A stretch of 64,000 nucleotides of DNA from Archivesica marissinica. Lineage: Eukaryota > Mollusca > Bivalvia > Venerida > Vesicomyidae. The position numbers and the translations under genes were made by a program. The notes under the pieces are model-generated. The model was not told the origin of the DNA, ran no database searches, and was given only the letters and a program-made list of their open reading frames with translations. Location: contig CM026387.1 of assembly GCA_014843695.1 (NCBI GenBank), forward strand, positions 66,756,139-66,820,138. The letters run 5' to 3'. This document shows positions 9,421-19,973 of the stretch, in pieces; position 1 is the first letter of the stretch, and the number at the start of each line of letters is the position of its first letter.

Positions 9421-11717
9421 GAAATAGAAGTGACTTGGTTAGAAATGGAAGCGACTAGGTTAGAAATGGAAGCGACTAGGTTAGAAATGGAAGCGACTTC
9501 GTTAGAAATAGAAGTGACTTGGTTAGAAATGGAAGCGACTAGGTTAGAAATGGAAGCGACTAGGTTAGAAATGGAAGTGACTAGGTTAGAAATAGAAGCG
9601 ACTAGGTTAGAAATGGAAATGACTAGGTTAGAAATAGAAGCGACTAGATTAGAAATAGAAGCGTCTAGGCTAGAAATTGAAGCGACTATGTTAGAAATAG
9701 AAGTGACTAGGTTAGAAATGGAAGCGACTAGGTTAGAAATAGAAGTGACTAGGTTAGAAATAGAAGCGACTAGGTTAGACATGGAAGCTAGGGTAGAAAT
9801 GGAAGCGACTAAGTTAGAAATCGAAGTGACGAAGAAAGAAATGAAAGCGACTAGGTTTGAAATGGAAGCGACTAGGTTAGAAATGGAAGCGACTAGGTTA
9901 GAAATGGAAGCGACTTCGTTAGAAATAGAAGTGACTTTGTTAGAAATGGAAGCGACTAGGTTAGAAATGGAAGCGACTAGGTTAGAAATGGAAGCGATTA
10001 GGTTAGCAATAGAAGCGACTACGTTAGAAATGGAATCGACTACGTTAGAAATAGAAGTGACTAGGTTAGAAATGGAAGCGCCTAGGTTAGAAAAAGAAGC
10101 GACTAGGTTAGAAATGGAAGCGACTAGGTTAGAAATAGAAGCGACTAGGTTAGAAATGGAAGCGACTAGGTTAGAAATGGAAATGGAAGCGACTAGGTTA
10201 GAAATGGAAATGGAAGCGACTAGGTTAGAAATGGAAGCGACTAGGTTAGAAATGGAAGCGACTAGGTTAGAAATAGAAGCGACTAGGTTAGAAATGGAAG
10301 CGACTAGGTTAGAAATGGAAGCAACTAGGTTAGAAATGGAAGCGACTAGGTTAGAAATAGAAGCGACTAGGTTAGAAATGGAAATGACTAGGCTAGAAAT
10401 GGAAGCGACTAGGTTAGAAATGGAAGCGACTAGGTTAGAAATGGAAGCGACTAGGTTAGAAATAGAAGCGACTAGGTTAGAAATGGAAATGACTAGGTTA
10501 GAAATAGAAGCGACTAGGTTAGAAATAGAAGCGTCTAGGCTAGAAATTGAAGCGACTATGTTAGAAATAGAAGTGACTAGGCTAGAAATTGAAGTGACTA
10601 GGTTAGAAATGGAAGCGACTAGGTTAGAAATAGAAGTGACTAGGTTAGAAATAGAAGCGACTAGGTTAGACATGGAAGCTAGGGTAGAAATGGAAGCGAC
10701 TAAGTTAGAAATCGAAGTGACAAAGAAAGAAATGAAAGCGACTAGGTTAGAAATGGAAGCGACTAGGTTAGAAATGGAAGCGACTAGGTTAGAAATGGAA
10801 GTGACTAGGTTAGAAATAGAAGCGACTAGGTTAGAAATTGGAAGCGACTAGGTTAGAAATGGAAGCGACTAGGTTAGAAATGGAAGCGACTTCGTTAGAA
10901 ATAGAAGTGACTTGGTTAGAAATGGAAGCGACTAGGTTAGAAATGGAAGCGACTAGGTTAGAAATGGAAGCGACTTCGTTAGAAATAGAAGTGACTTGGT
11001 TAGAAATGGAAGCGACTAGGTTAGAAATGGAAGCGACTAGGTTAGAAATGGAAGCGATTAGGTTAGCAATAGAAGCGACTACGTTAGAAATGGAATCGAC
11101 TACGTTAGAAATAGAAGTGACTAGGTTAGAAATGGAAGCGACTAGGTTAGAAATGGAAGCAACTACGTTAGAAATGGAAGAGAGGTTAGACATGGAAGCG
11201 ACTAGGCTAGAAATGGAAGCGACTAGGCTAGAAATGGAAGCGATTATGTTAGCAATAGAAGCGACTACGTTAGAAATGGAATCGACTACGTTAGAAATAG
11301 AAGTGACTAGGTTAGAAATGGAAGCGACTAGGTTAGAAATGGAAGCAACTACGTTAGAAATGGAAGAGAGGTTAGACATGGAAGCGACTAGGCTAGAAAT
11401 GGAAGCGACTAGGTTAGAAATGGAAGCGATTAGGTTAGCAATAGAAGCGACTACGTTAGAAATGGAATCGACTACGTTAGAAATAGAAGTGACTAGGTTA
11501 GAAATGGAAGCGACTAGGTTAGCAATGGAAGCAACTACGTTAGAAATGGAAGAGAGGTTAGACATGGAAGCGACTAGGCTAGAAATGGAAGCGACTAGGC
11601 TAGAAATGGAAGAGACTAGGTTAGAAATGGAAGCGACTACGGAAGGGAATATCGCCATGCTAGTTTGTTAAACGGGTGTGAATATATCAGTGAAGAAGAC
11701 CGGCAATTCCAGATAGA

Positions 11718-11830
11718 AGAAGTGGCATGTGGAATGTAAATGCCTCGCCTAAGAGCACAATTGTAACGGCTACAGCGGGGCGAGAATAACGGGACTTTCG
11801 CACTTACCACCGTGCTATCACGACTTCGAC
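11718..11830 (-). mobile_element. SINE family A fragment
   Basis: A reverse-oriented piece with the landmarks GCCTAAGAGCACAATTG and GTGCTATCACGACTTC flanks the right edge of the 21 bp array. Confidence 0.65.
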
Positions 11831-13030
11831 TTAATGTAGTACATGTCTCTAAGTATCTTCCCCACTATTTAATAGCCAACTTGTAATAATCGCTTATTGT
11901 GTAATTTCTTCATACAAAATATATAACCTATATATATATATATATATAGCTGTCTATACGCAACGACACAGCTGAGTCCACATCATTGTGTCCACGCACA
12001 CGTAAAACAAAACTATTGATGTACCTGATGATGATCGATGATCTTCCATACTCATCTTTCAGACCTGTGTATCTCTTATTGTCGCTAAACTAGTCCTTCA
12101 CCCCGGACATTCATGTCGTGTAACAATGCCATTATCCACTGGACAAGTGGGGGAACGATGGTTCAGTGTCATGTGTAGCGTGAACAATTACCTGAGATCG
12201 ATCATAACATCTGATCGTCTCCAAGACTGACCATGCTAGCATTACCTAATTGGCCGGTTAAAAAGTCAGGAAATTAGAGTTCATCTAGAATTGTGTGTTC
12301 TATGTTGAGACTGTGTCGTGGAATGTATTGAATATCGATAGGCATACATTGATTTGTGCTAGTATTTGACATCCATGATGTATGAATACTGAAATTTATT
12401 ACACATTTCCGAATTTATTTTTCTGGTACGTCGTGACTAGCAAAGTGCATTTAACATAAATCATGGAACTATATATAGACCCGATGAACCCTTTGTTCAT
12501 AAGATGAATGCCACCTTCTGTAGTGTACATACAATATAATGTTCAATGAACGTCCTCCTCTGACTGGCTTGGGAAATACGTTTTATATTATTAATATAAG
12601 TATTATAGGTATCTAAGAGTCACAAAAATAAACATTATTTTATTGTGGAATTGCCGTCAGTGTGCACCACAGATGATCTAGGAAAATTAAGTTATCTCGG
12701 GAGTATGTCCCGGACCCCTGCATTCCTTGAATCCACATGTGACAGATTCAAGCTATGCACCTGATAGTCATCGGGTTGCAGTCGTTTCTCAAACTGAATT
12801 TGATAGTTTTCAGTATTCTTCAACTGGCGATTTTCCAGATATATGGATCAATATAAACAACGAGCATTAAAACACTGTACAACATGTTGGTTCCCGTTCG
12901 GTTCACAGACGCTTGGGGTGTGGACAAATATTCGCCAGCGGATCTGGTCCCAGAATAGTTCTTGTATTTTTAAAAAAAATAATGTGGAATCATATTTGAA
13001 CGTGCGCAATCCGGAACAAATAGAAGCGGA
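11831..13030. other. Intergenic DNA with a (TA)n tract
   Basis: A short (TA)n run lies at about 11932-11949. No coding exon, RNA or clear transposon is visible in the rest of this 1.2 kb stretch. Confidence 0.5.
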
Positions 13031-13035
13031 AAGTA

Positions 13036-13085
13036 GGCCTAATACACTCCCAGATCGTAGGCCTAATACACTCCCAGATCGTAGG
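13036..13085. repeat. Tandem duplication, 2 x 25 bp
   Basis: The unit TAGGCCTAATACACTCCCAG and its remainder occurs twice head-to-tail and is followed by a partial third copy. Confidence 0.85.
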
Positions 13086-13396
13086 CCTAGATATACAGTA
13101 ACATTCCAGGTTCATGATGTGGTTGGGGTAAAATTGCTATAATTTATGTGGGTGGTTTTCAATTTAGTAAGAGAATTCAATTTGGACAGTAATTTAGTAA
13201 TGTCATTCAACCGAAACAAAGTGGCTTGAAATGGAAGTATCTACTTTCGTTTTCCCTCAGTAAATTGGAATACCTGCATTACGTAAGTACTATTTATAGA
13301 CCGAATTCACCGGGAAAGATGACGTGTCTTAAAATTCATTTTACAGATACAAGAAGCTTTATTTAAAGGCCTGCAGGTTGACCTATATTTGACCTT

Positions 13397-13484
13397 AAAC
13401 ACACGAGGAATAGCGGTACAAATCTGACGGTCGACGCACTAAACACACGAGGAATAGCGGTACAAATCTGACGGTCGACGCACA
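13397..13484. repeat. Tandem duplication, 2 x 44 bp
   Basis: AAACACACGAGGAATAGCGG begins at 13397 and again at 13441. The two 44 bp copies are essentially identical, which implies a recent duplication just downstream of the minus-strand ORF. Confidence 0.9.
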
Positions 13485-13621
13485 TCGTATTTGCCACATG
13501 CGAGGCCCTGCATGGTATACATCTAATACATGAGCACCACTTATATCTATTATGACCCACGTACATATCAGAGGTTATAAATTGCTGAAATTGTTGAAGT
13601 TCTGTATTACGTATAAACAAT

Positions 13622-14116
13622 TCAACTCCACTTATGGCCCAAATAAGGCTGGTTGCGCGGGTTAGGCAGCCAGTTCCTGCATTGCTGTACCACACATTCA
13701 GGCATCAGTTCCCTCTTATGCCAAGTACAGTCTCCTCTTCTAGCCGCTACTTTTCTCTCTATATATCTGACATCTTTCCATGCGCCACAATTATATAGCA
13801 TTGCCCAAAACCTCCTGTATAGAAGCTTTCTCTCATGTGAATTTAGATTATGCGGTGGACGATTATTAGCAGGCCACCAAAGTTGTTTGTTCTGTTCATT
13901 TATTATGCAAGGGGAACACAAGCACAGTGGACACTCAGCAACACCTTCAGCATGCTGAGGCATAGGGGGAGGTACGTAAGCAGCCTCTGCAACGGGCATG
14001 GCGGTGGCTGTTTCTTCTATTTCCATCTCTACGTCCCAGTTCTTATTTTGCAAGAAAGTCAGCAATTCTTTTCTCTGCTCATCAGTTACATACATTGTTA
14101 TTTTACTCAATGGCAT
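13622..14116 (-). CDS. Uncharacterised 164-aa Cys/Trp-rich protein
   Basis: An intact minus-strand ORF runs from a true ATG (14116) to TGA (13622-13624). The N-terminal 70 residues are acidic and low in complexity. Then come a cysteine cluster CPLCLCSPC, a Trp pair (LWW), a conserved-looking RRFWAMLYNCGAWKDVRYIE, a HKRELMPECVVQQCR segment and a C-terminal YLGHKWS. The Cys and His pattern suggests metal binding. From memory, proteins with the CPLC...SPC, FW...GW/AWKD, HKRE-MP-CV and GHKW signatures recur as single-exon, multi-copy hypothetical proteins in cnidarian and mollusc genomes; I cannot check this and know no function for them. No intron is needed. It could be a stand-alone gene or cargo of an unrecognised mobile element. 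The duplication of 44 bp lies just downstream. Confidence 0.6.
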   Translation of the reverse strand: MPLSKITMYVTDEQRKELLTFLQNKNWDVEMEIEETATAMPVAEAAYVPPPMPQHAEGVAECPLCLCSPCIINEQNKQLWWPANNRPPHNLNSHERKLLYRRFWAMLYNCGAWKDVRYIERKVAARRGDCTWHKRELMPECVVQQCRNWLPNPRNQPYLGHKWS

Positions 14117-14954
14117 CTTGTAGAAATCGGCAGAATATGTGTAATACTCGTATGTTCAAGAGATTATAATTATAATATTATACATGTACTCATACATTCA
14201 CTGTGATTATTATGTAGCATCAATATCGGTAAACACACACTGACACAGAGAAATATAATAATATTTAAAATATAACAGAAAACTTGCGAATAATACTGTA
14301 GATATATAATTAAATGAAGTATGAAGGTTACCATATAACGAACACATATAGTTTATTCATATAAATACATACATATTATATACATACATATAATCTGGCG
14401 GCCTTTTTAAACCAGATGATACATGAAAGTGACAGAACAGAATATGAAAGTGACGAAACTCCGACCTTACAAACAACATAGATCCTGATCAGTTTAACAG
14501 TTTATTCGTAATTCAAGGTACACATTTCTGTACAGTAGACCTTATTCTATTTTAAGATTACAAGGGACGCTACTTCCATAAGAATATATCGCTATTTATA
14601 ACACAAGTCATGACTTATTATGTTTTTGGAACTGAATGACGATACGTATTATGTTTCTGCAACGTATTAACTAAGTAAATTGATACAGTGTGCAGGTAGG
14701 GAATTAAATGCTTGTGTTTATAATGTCGTCTGTTTGTTTTTAAATGCTGGTGTATTGCTACAGTATTCGTACACATAATTAAACGTACCCACGTATCCAA
14801 ATACAAATGTTTTTCTGGACAGGCTTAGCCGACCTAAGTGGTTAACCAGTACTAAACTATGTCTGTGAGGTGACTTGCTCAATGACACTACATACGTGGA
14901 CTGACCGAGTATCGAACATGGGACAGTTTGATTCCAAATCCGACACCATGCCAC
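14117..14954. other. AT-rich intergenic DNA with a SINE-D-like remnant
   Basis: No gene is visible. From about 14810 to 14954 a reverse-oriented, degenerate SINE-D-like sequence can be glimpsed (GTGGTTAACCAGTACT, GTATCGAACATGGGAC). It runs directly into the long hairpin. Confidence 0.4.
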
Positions 14955-15070
14955 CACAGGCACCAGACACAATTTTTTATTTTTGGCCTATGGTCATATA
15001 GTAAGTAATATATTACTTACTATATGACCATAGGCCAAAAATATAAAAAAATTTGTGTCTGGTGCCTGTG
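14955..15070. repeat. Long near-perfect inverted repeat (hairpin), arms about 57 bp
   Basis: CACAGGCACCAGACACAA begins at 14955 and its reverse complement ends at 15070. The arms meet at about 15013 with almost no spacer (AGTAAGTAATATATTACTTACT at the centre). The only visible imperfections are small length differences in the A/T runs. It could extrude as a cruciform or fold as a stable RNA stem. Confidence 0.95.
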
Positions 15071-15614
15071 CATGCCACAGATACCCGGAGGAAATTGTCC
15101 TGTTCAATCTGTCACCGTACCATATCACATACTGTCCATTCCGAGGATCTAACCGGGGTTGAATTGTTAAGAAGTGAGCATGGCTAACTACTGCGCAAAT
15201 TGGACAGTCAAAAAATGTGTAATCCATATTACAAGTTGTCATGATTGATCTTAATGCGATGATAGACACGATGAGTCGGGATGACCATAATTATATATAG
15301 ATACACTGTCCAGTTTGAAATCAATCGGAATATATCGAACTCTGTGTTTACATGTATATTGGGTTACGAACTACTACCACAACCAATGACCACAAAGTTG
15401 CATTGTAATATAATTATATTGTGTTGAAAACACTGACTGGGTTATGTATCAATAATAGTTGAAACGTTTTGTTCATTTCAGATGCTTATTGATTTAGATA
15501 CCTATCAAAGGGTGATGTATTGTCCAAAGTTGCAGATTTGCATGGCATCAACAGGTAGGTGAACTCTTGTCGACATGATCATTAATTGCTACCAAAAAAA
15601 GTTGATTCGATTAG

Positions 15615-15837
15615 CTGTCTGATTAGCGTAGTGATTAGCACGCTCGCTTCTAGTCAATGCATTCCGGGTTCCTTCCACTGACTGAGAAGTGTGTGAGATG
15701 GTACGGTGGTCCCCAAATTGGACATGTGAGTTTTCTCCGGTTATGTCCCACACGAATGACTACACATAATTATACGCTTTCAACGAGAGTGCTTGATATT
15801 ATAATTTTGTTTCGAAAATGTTGTAAAGTAAATAATA
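15615..15837 (+). mobile_element. SINE family C (tRNA-derived)
   Basis: The head GATTAGCGTAGTGATTAGCACG is A-box-like. The B-box region is degenerate. The body carries GTGTGAGATGGTACGGTGGTC and CACGAATGAC landmarks and ends in TGTAAAGTAAATAA. Other copies are at 28761, 33475, 34730 and 55768. Confidence 0.75.
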
Positions 15838-16963
15838 TTTATACAGTTGATTATTCTAACATTAACAATGAAGAACGATGTAAAAACACAAAAGTTAACC
15901 ATAGTTTTTTCAAAAACAGAATTAGGCCGAACTCCAAATATATTTAGTTAAGTCACAGCAACCCAGATTTATGGAATAGTTTCCATCTTATTAATGTACA
16001 TACACTGTACTAATCACTTATACATTGTTCTTAAAAAAAAATATATCTGTCAAGTCCACCCTCACAAATGCTTAATATTAATGATGCATGTCCAAATTTT
16101 GTTAACAATCATTCCAGTGTTCAAATTTAACAGATAGAAATGTAGAAGTTTGATGTTAATAGAGTTTTTATATGTTATTTCTTGCAGATTCCCTGATGAT
16201 ATGGCTTTAATTGATGTACAGCATGATTTTTATCGGAAGTGCCATATTATACAGAATACAGTTGGCTCAGTTGATGGTCTATTGATCTATGATTGTGTGA
16301 TAGCATGGCCAAGAAAATCAAGAGTGGACAACACGATTTCAACAGATCACTTCATATCTCTGTCAACAACCACTTGATTTAAGGACACTAATCTTAGCTG
16401 TCATATTTACAGTTTAGAAATCTTGAAAACTGATGAAAACTGTGCAACTATCCAGTGATACAAATGAATACTGATTGGTACTTTTCTTTTATAGACTATT
16501 AAGATTTCATATAGACAGGCAGCACAGTTTTAAAAAGAAATTTCCGGTCTTAATTTTTGTGATTTAAGGTTTCCACAAATAAAGCAAACAATATATATAC
16601 ATGTATGCCAAACAAGCAAAATTAGATTTGCATGAAAACACCCTGGTAATTATATGGTATTGAAGCCTGTGTACAAACAAGATTGTCTATCATACTGTGT
16701 TCACTACAGATCTTCAATCTATATCTTGTGCAACAAATCTTTTACTATGAAACCAGAAATGTTGATGCAACAAAACACGAAAATAGATTCACAGTAAATA
16801 TAATTTGTTGTATCAGATTGCATAGGGTGTGACAGACAGACTTTGGTGTGAAAATGTAACTGCTTCAATATACTTCCCACTACACTGTAACAGAAGCTGT
16901 AACATTACACAAAGCAATCCGATACAATATATATGTTGATATACATAATACATGAATACCTGT
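15838..16963. other. Intergenic DNA without clear features
   Basis: No convincing exon is visible. A short open frame at 16150-16377 preceded by a TTTCTTGCAG acceptor-like sequence is noted, but nothing in its sequence is recognisable. Confidence 0.4.
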
Positions 16964-17150
16964 GAGTGTTTTACGTTTATTTATCATAGTTACCAGTTGC
17001 CCATTATAGCGACACCTACTGAAGAGATTAGTTATTTTAGACTTGGAGGATAGTGCAATGATGTCTCCTCTGGTTCTTTTATTTGCATTGTGTAAAGCAC
17101 CGGCACAAGACCTCTGTTTAAATTCTCATCTGAAAGACTATGATATTAGT
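16964..17150 (-). mobile_element. SINE family B, partial
   Basis: A reverse-oriented body starts at GTGTTTTACGTTTATTTATC and runs through AAGCACCGGCACAAGACCTC. The tRNA head is missing. Confidence 0.7.
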
Positions 17151-17257
17151 CATTTTAGTATGGTATAGCGGGGTCTCGAATGGGGTAAAAAGCCCATGTG
17201 ATCTAGCTTTTTATTGTTTTTTCTTTCTTGTTCCTACGATATAATTATAAGAGGATA

Positions 17258-17408
17258 TTTGTTTGTTTCAGTGTATGATCGAATAATATTTCACCTAATG
17301 AACATTGAAATCATTATTACCAAGTGTGAAGCTAGTCACGAGTGATATTAATGGCTTTCTATGTTTTTGAGTAAAGTATTATTCGATCATTCACTTAACA
17401 AACAAATT
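17258..17408. mobile_element. MITE-like element with terminal inverted repeats
   Basis: TTTGTTTGTT...GATCGAATAATATTTCAC on the left is mirrored by GTAAAGTATTATTCGATCAT...AACAAACAAA on the right. The arms are about 35 bp and the interior has no coding capacity. A related piece (AACACTGAAAGCATTATTATC) appears near 42760. Confidence 0.65.
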
Positions 17409-18009
17409 TTCTTTTTATTTTGGCTGAAAAGTGTTTTTATGATAGAAAATTATGCAACTGTGCCATGGGCTAAATCGTACTTAGACAACAATATGTGACG
17501 TCATAAAAGACGTAATAAATGACTTTGCTCGAGTCCGTAAACGTACGTGCTGCCAACATTTCAACAAACACATTCTTTGTACCACAAATTCAAAGTTACT
17601 TTTAGCTTCCTACTTAATCCTTTTCATTATGTATGTTGTTGTATGTTATATGTGATTTGCATATTATGGTTTGCAATAAATATTGTTTAAACCAATTCAT
17701 TTTGGCAATTCTATGATAATTCTATTCCATATATGCGAGGATTAAAAACTGCATTACCCATATTATCAGTAATGTTACAAGTGTCAATATGTATCTCTAT
17801 ATGTATTATAAAATTATATTGGGGTATATTTGCAGTGACATTATAAATAATGAAATTTAGAATAGTTCCGTTGTTTTATTTCTACTTCCTAACATCCATG
17901 ATTGTGCAAGTTATAATTAGTTTCAATATAACTTACTGACCAAGTTAACTTGACAACAATGTGGTAGTTAAAGCGACCATTTATCATCATCTTTGATCTA
18001 TTGTGTTTT
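17409..18009. other. AT-rich intergenic DNA
   Basis: Nothing supportable is visible. Confidence 0.4.
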
Positions 18010-18375
18010 TTAGCTTAATTATCGTCGCTATCGGTTGCCCATATGAGCGAATCACTTGCCCCTCACAGCTGATGTTTAGACTCTCACCGGGGGTGTCGGA
18101 TTATTCGGAATGTTTGTGGTTCTACCCAAGCAGGTGACCTTTCACACTTGACATACTGTATGGAGGGGCGCCCAGGATCTTCCTCCACCAATAATATCTG
18201 GAAAGTCACCATATTACTTGAGCTGTTGGTGATACATTAAACCCCAAAAACAAACAGAGACCCATGCCAGAGTATTATCTGGGTATTTTACGTGAACGGT
18301 GTTATTCACTGACTGATGATCGAACCTTGGATCTACAGACCAATGTGTTCACCACTGGACTATTGACCCGTCTGT
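18010..18375 (-). mobile_element. SINE family E (tRNA-derived)
   Basis: Read on the minus strand, the head holds TAGTCCAGTGGTGAACAC (A box) and AAGGTTCGATCATCAG (B box). The body is long and differs from families A-D. A related piece, also minus-oriented, ends the window (about 63880-64000). Confidence 0.6.
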
Positions 18376-19240
18376 ATTTGATCTATTAATCTCATCACAC
18401 AGATATATACGACTAATGTATGACCAGTCTAAAATAGATTATACATTCACAGTAACAAGGAAGATTTAGTGAGGCCGTGTTTTCCTTTCCAATACCGGCG
18501 TGTTAAAAAATCTCTTCTACAGATTTAACCAACTACGTCATATTGGATTTAATATATATATTGCATGTCTGGAGAGACCTGTGCGTAAGGTTTAATTCGA
18601 TATAAGAAATATTAACATATTCCAAGAAATAAAGAAGTTATGAATAATATATACAGGGGCGCCGTGTTTTAAACATGTCCGATGTTGACATTTGGCGCGA
18701 AGATGCGTGCACCGGAAGTTTACATTTCGGACTGTGTCACTGTTTTTAAGGTCGTACGACGAAAGAAAATCTTAGCTGCGACCGAAGACTTACCACCGTG
18801 TTGATAAAACGGTCTGTAGGATTGTCGCAGGAAACGTCGCAAGTAGCGGTCTTAAGATAAGACCGACTTGCGACCGACGTTGTTGATAAAACGGGGCAGG
18901 CCTTTAACGTCGGATTACATTTACAAATAACATTAGCTAATAAGCTATTTTTCCGACAACACGCTAACGAACAGGTACGATATTTATTCATTGCTAATAT
19001 TGTTACATTTGTATTTCTATTTCAAAGCGTTAGAAATAATTCAATTTAATACAATAAATAAATACATATGTCTAAATATAATAATGTAATCAACATTTAG
19101 AATCGTAGAGCAGATAATGTAAAATTATTCTGTAATGGTGCACTCGGGTACTTGTAATTTGTTTCATTTATATTCAATATCAGTGTGTCATTAACGTAAA
19201 TTAATGCTATGCTTAAATATAATTATGTTCAGTTAGTACA
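18376..19240. other. Intergenic DNA with internal short repeats
   Basis: No gene is visible. GTTGATAAAACGG occurs twice (about 18799 and 18882), and GTCTTAAGATAAGAC is a short palindrome in between. This suggests the remains of a non-autonomous element, but no boundaries could be set. Confidence 0.35.
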
Positions 19241-19254
19241 TGTATTTAAGAAAC

Positions 19255-19413
19255 TAGCCTGGGTTCCAGTCTGTCGATTTTTCACTTTTTAACGTCTAGC
19301 CAAATGACGTTGATATGTTCAGAAACTCAATACGGCCCAATTAATAGTCTCGGTGTTAAAATATATTTATTTCACTGACCAGGCAAAATATATCGACGCC
19401 TGTTCCCAGGCTA
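19255..19413. mobile_element. MITE family with 9 bp TSD, copy 1
   Basis: The element begins TAGCCTGGG and ends CCCAGGCTA. It is flanked by TTAAGAAAC at 19246-19254 and 19414-19422, a perfect 9 bp direct repeat. Related intact copies are at 27546 and 40224, each with its own 9 bp flanking repeat. A TSD of 9 bp is typical of the Mutator superfamily (also reported for Merlin, 8-9 bp). There is no coding capacity. Confidence 0.9.
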
Positions 19414-19534
19414 TTAAGAAACACACAAAGAGCGACAATTGTATTAAATAGTAGGCATACTGTAAAACACTATCACGCAGTTAATTCCCATATTTCCATA
19501 TATTATAATGTTTTAACTCCCAGTGGTACATGGT

Positions 19535-19680
19535 AAGCCTTTTTTCTCAACCACCCAACTGAATAATGACATCAACCACGCGTTTTGACCCTAACCCTAA
19601 CCCTGCGCAGAGCAAGTGATACAGGCGCGTTATGCGTGGTTGATACTATATTCTGATCGTCTGGTTGAGATAAAGATTTT
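19535..19680. mobile_element. Nested inverted-repeat element with telomere-like core
   Basis: Outer arms TCTCAACCA / TGGTTGAGA and inner arms ATCAACCACGC / GCGTGGTTGAT are arranged symmetrically around a core that contains CCCTAACCCTAACCCTG. The element is about 145 bp and non-coding. It looks like a MITE; the superfamily is unknown. Confidence 0.65.
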
Positions 19681-19973
19681 ACGTACGATTTAGCTTGATA
19701 GTATGGCTAACACAACGTGAGCATGAAATACAAACTTTTTTTTTTTTTTTTTGAGTTACCAAAAAATAACCCGTTTATTCTCTATATGCGTAACTAATTA
19801 TTATGTCACACAACATTACAAATGTACAACAATTTTTAACATAATACAAAGACTGAAGCCCTTATTTGCAAGTACAACTAATTACAAAAAAAAAAGCGAA
19901 GTCAGAATTTTTCATATACGTGCAGAACAAAGCATAGATAAACATATGTACACCGTCTTTAACATATATACAT

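Larger units (their letters stand above)
6138..11671 (+). repeat. 21 bp coding-compatible tandem array, 5.5 kb
   Basis: About 260 tandem copies of a 21 bp unit with consensus GAAGCGACTAGGTTAGAAATG. The other two plus frames contain the TAG of ACTAGG or TTAGAA, so only one plus frame is open. It reads as the heptad EATRLEM with I/M, A/V and T/S variants, from an ATG at 6138 to 8363, then 8641-10851 and 10838-11671. One minus frame is also open over most of the array and reads SNLVASI heptads (644, 690 and 275 codons). Breaks between open segments coincide with small indels, mostly within 8355-8640 and at about 10839. The plus heptad has Ala/Leu at possible a/d positions and the minus heptad Ile/Leu, so either could form a coiled coil. 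I see no promoter, splice sites or non-repeat domain, so a real protein is not established. Confidence 0.9.

Noticed and set aside
6138..11671. CRISPR array
   Set aside because: The units are contiguous 21 bp monomers with no unique spacers, in a eukaryotic genome without any cas-like gene.
16150..16377. Possible exon after a TTTCTTGCAG acceptor
   Set aside because: No neighbouring exon with matching phase and no recognisable protein sequence.
19588..19605. True telomere or chromosome end
   Set aside because: Only about two and a half CCCTAA units, internal and flanked by inverted repeats.
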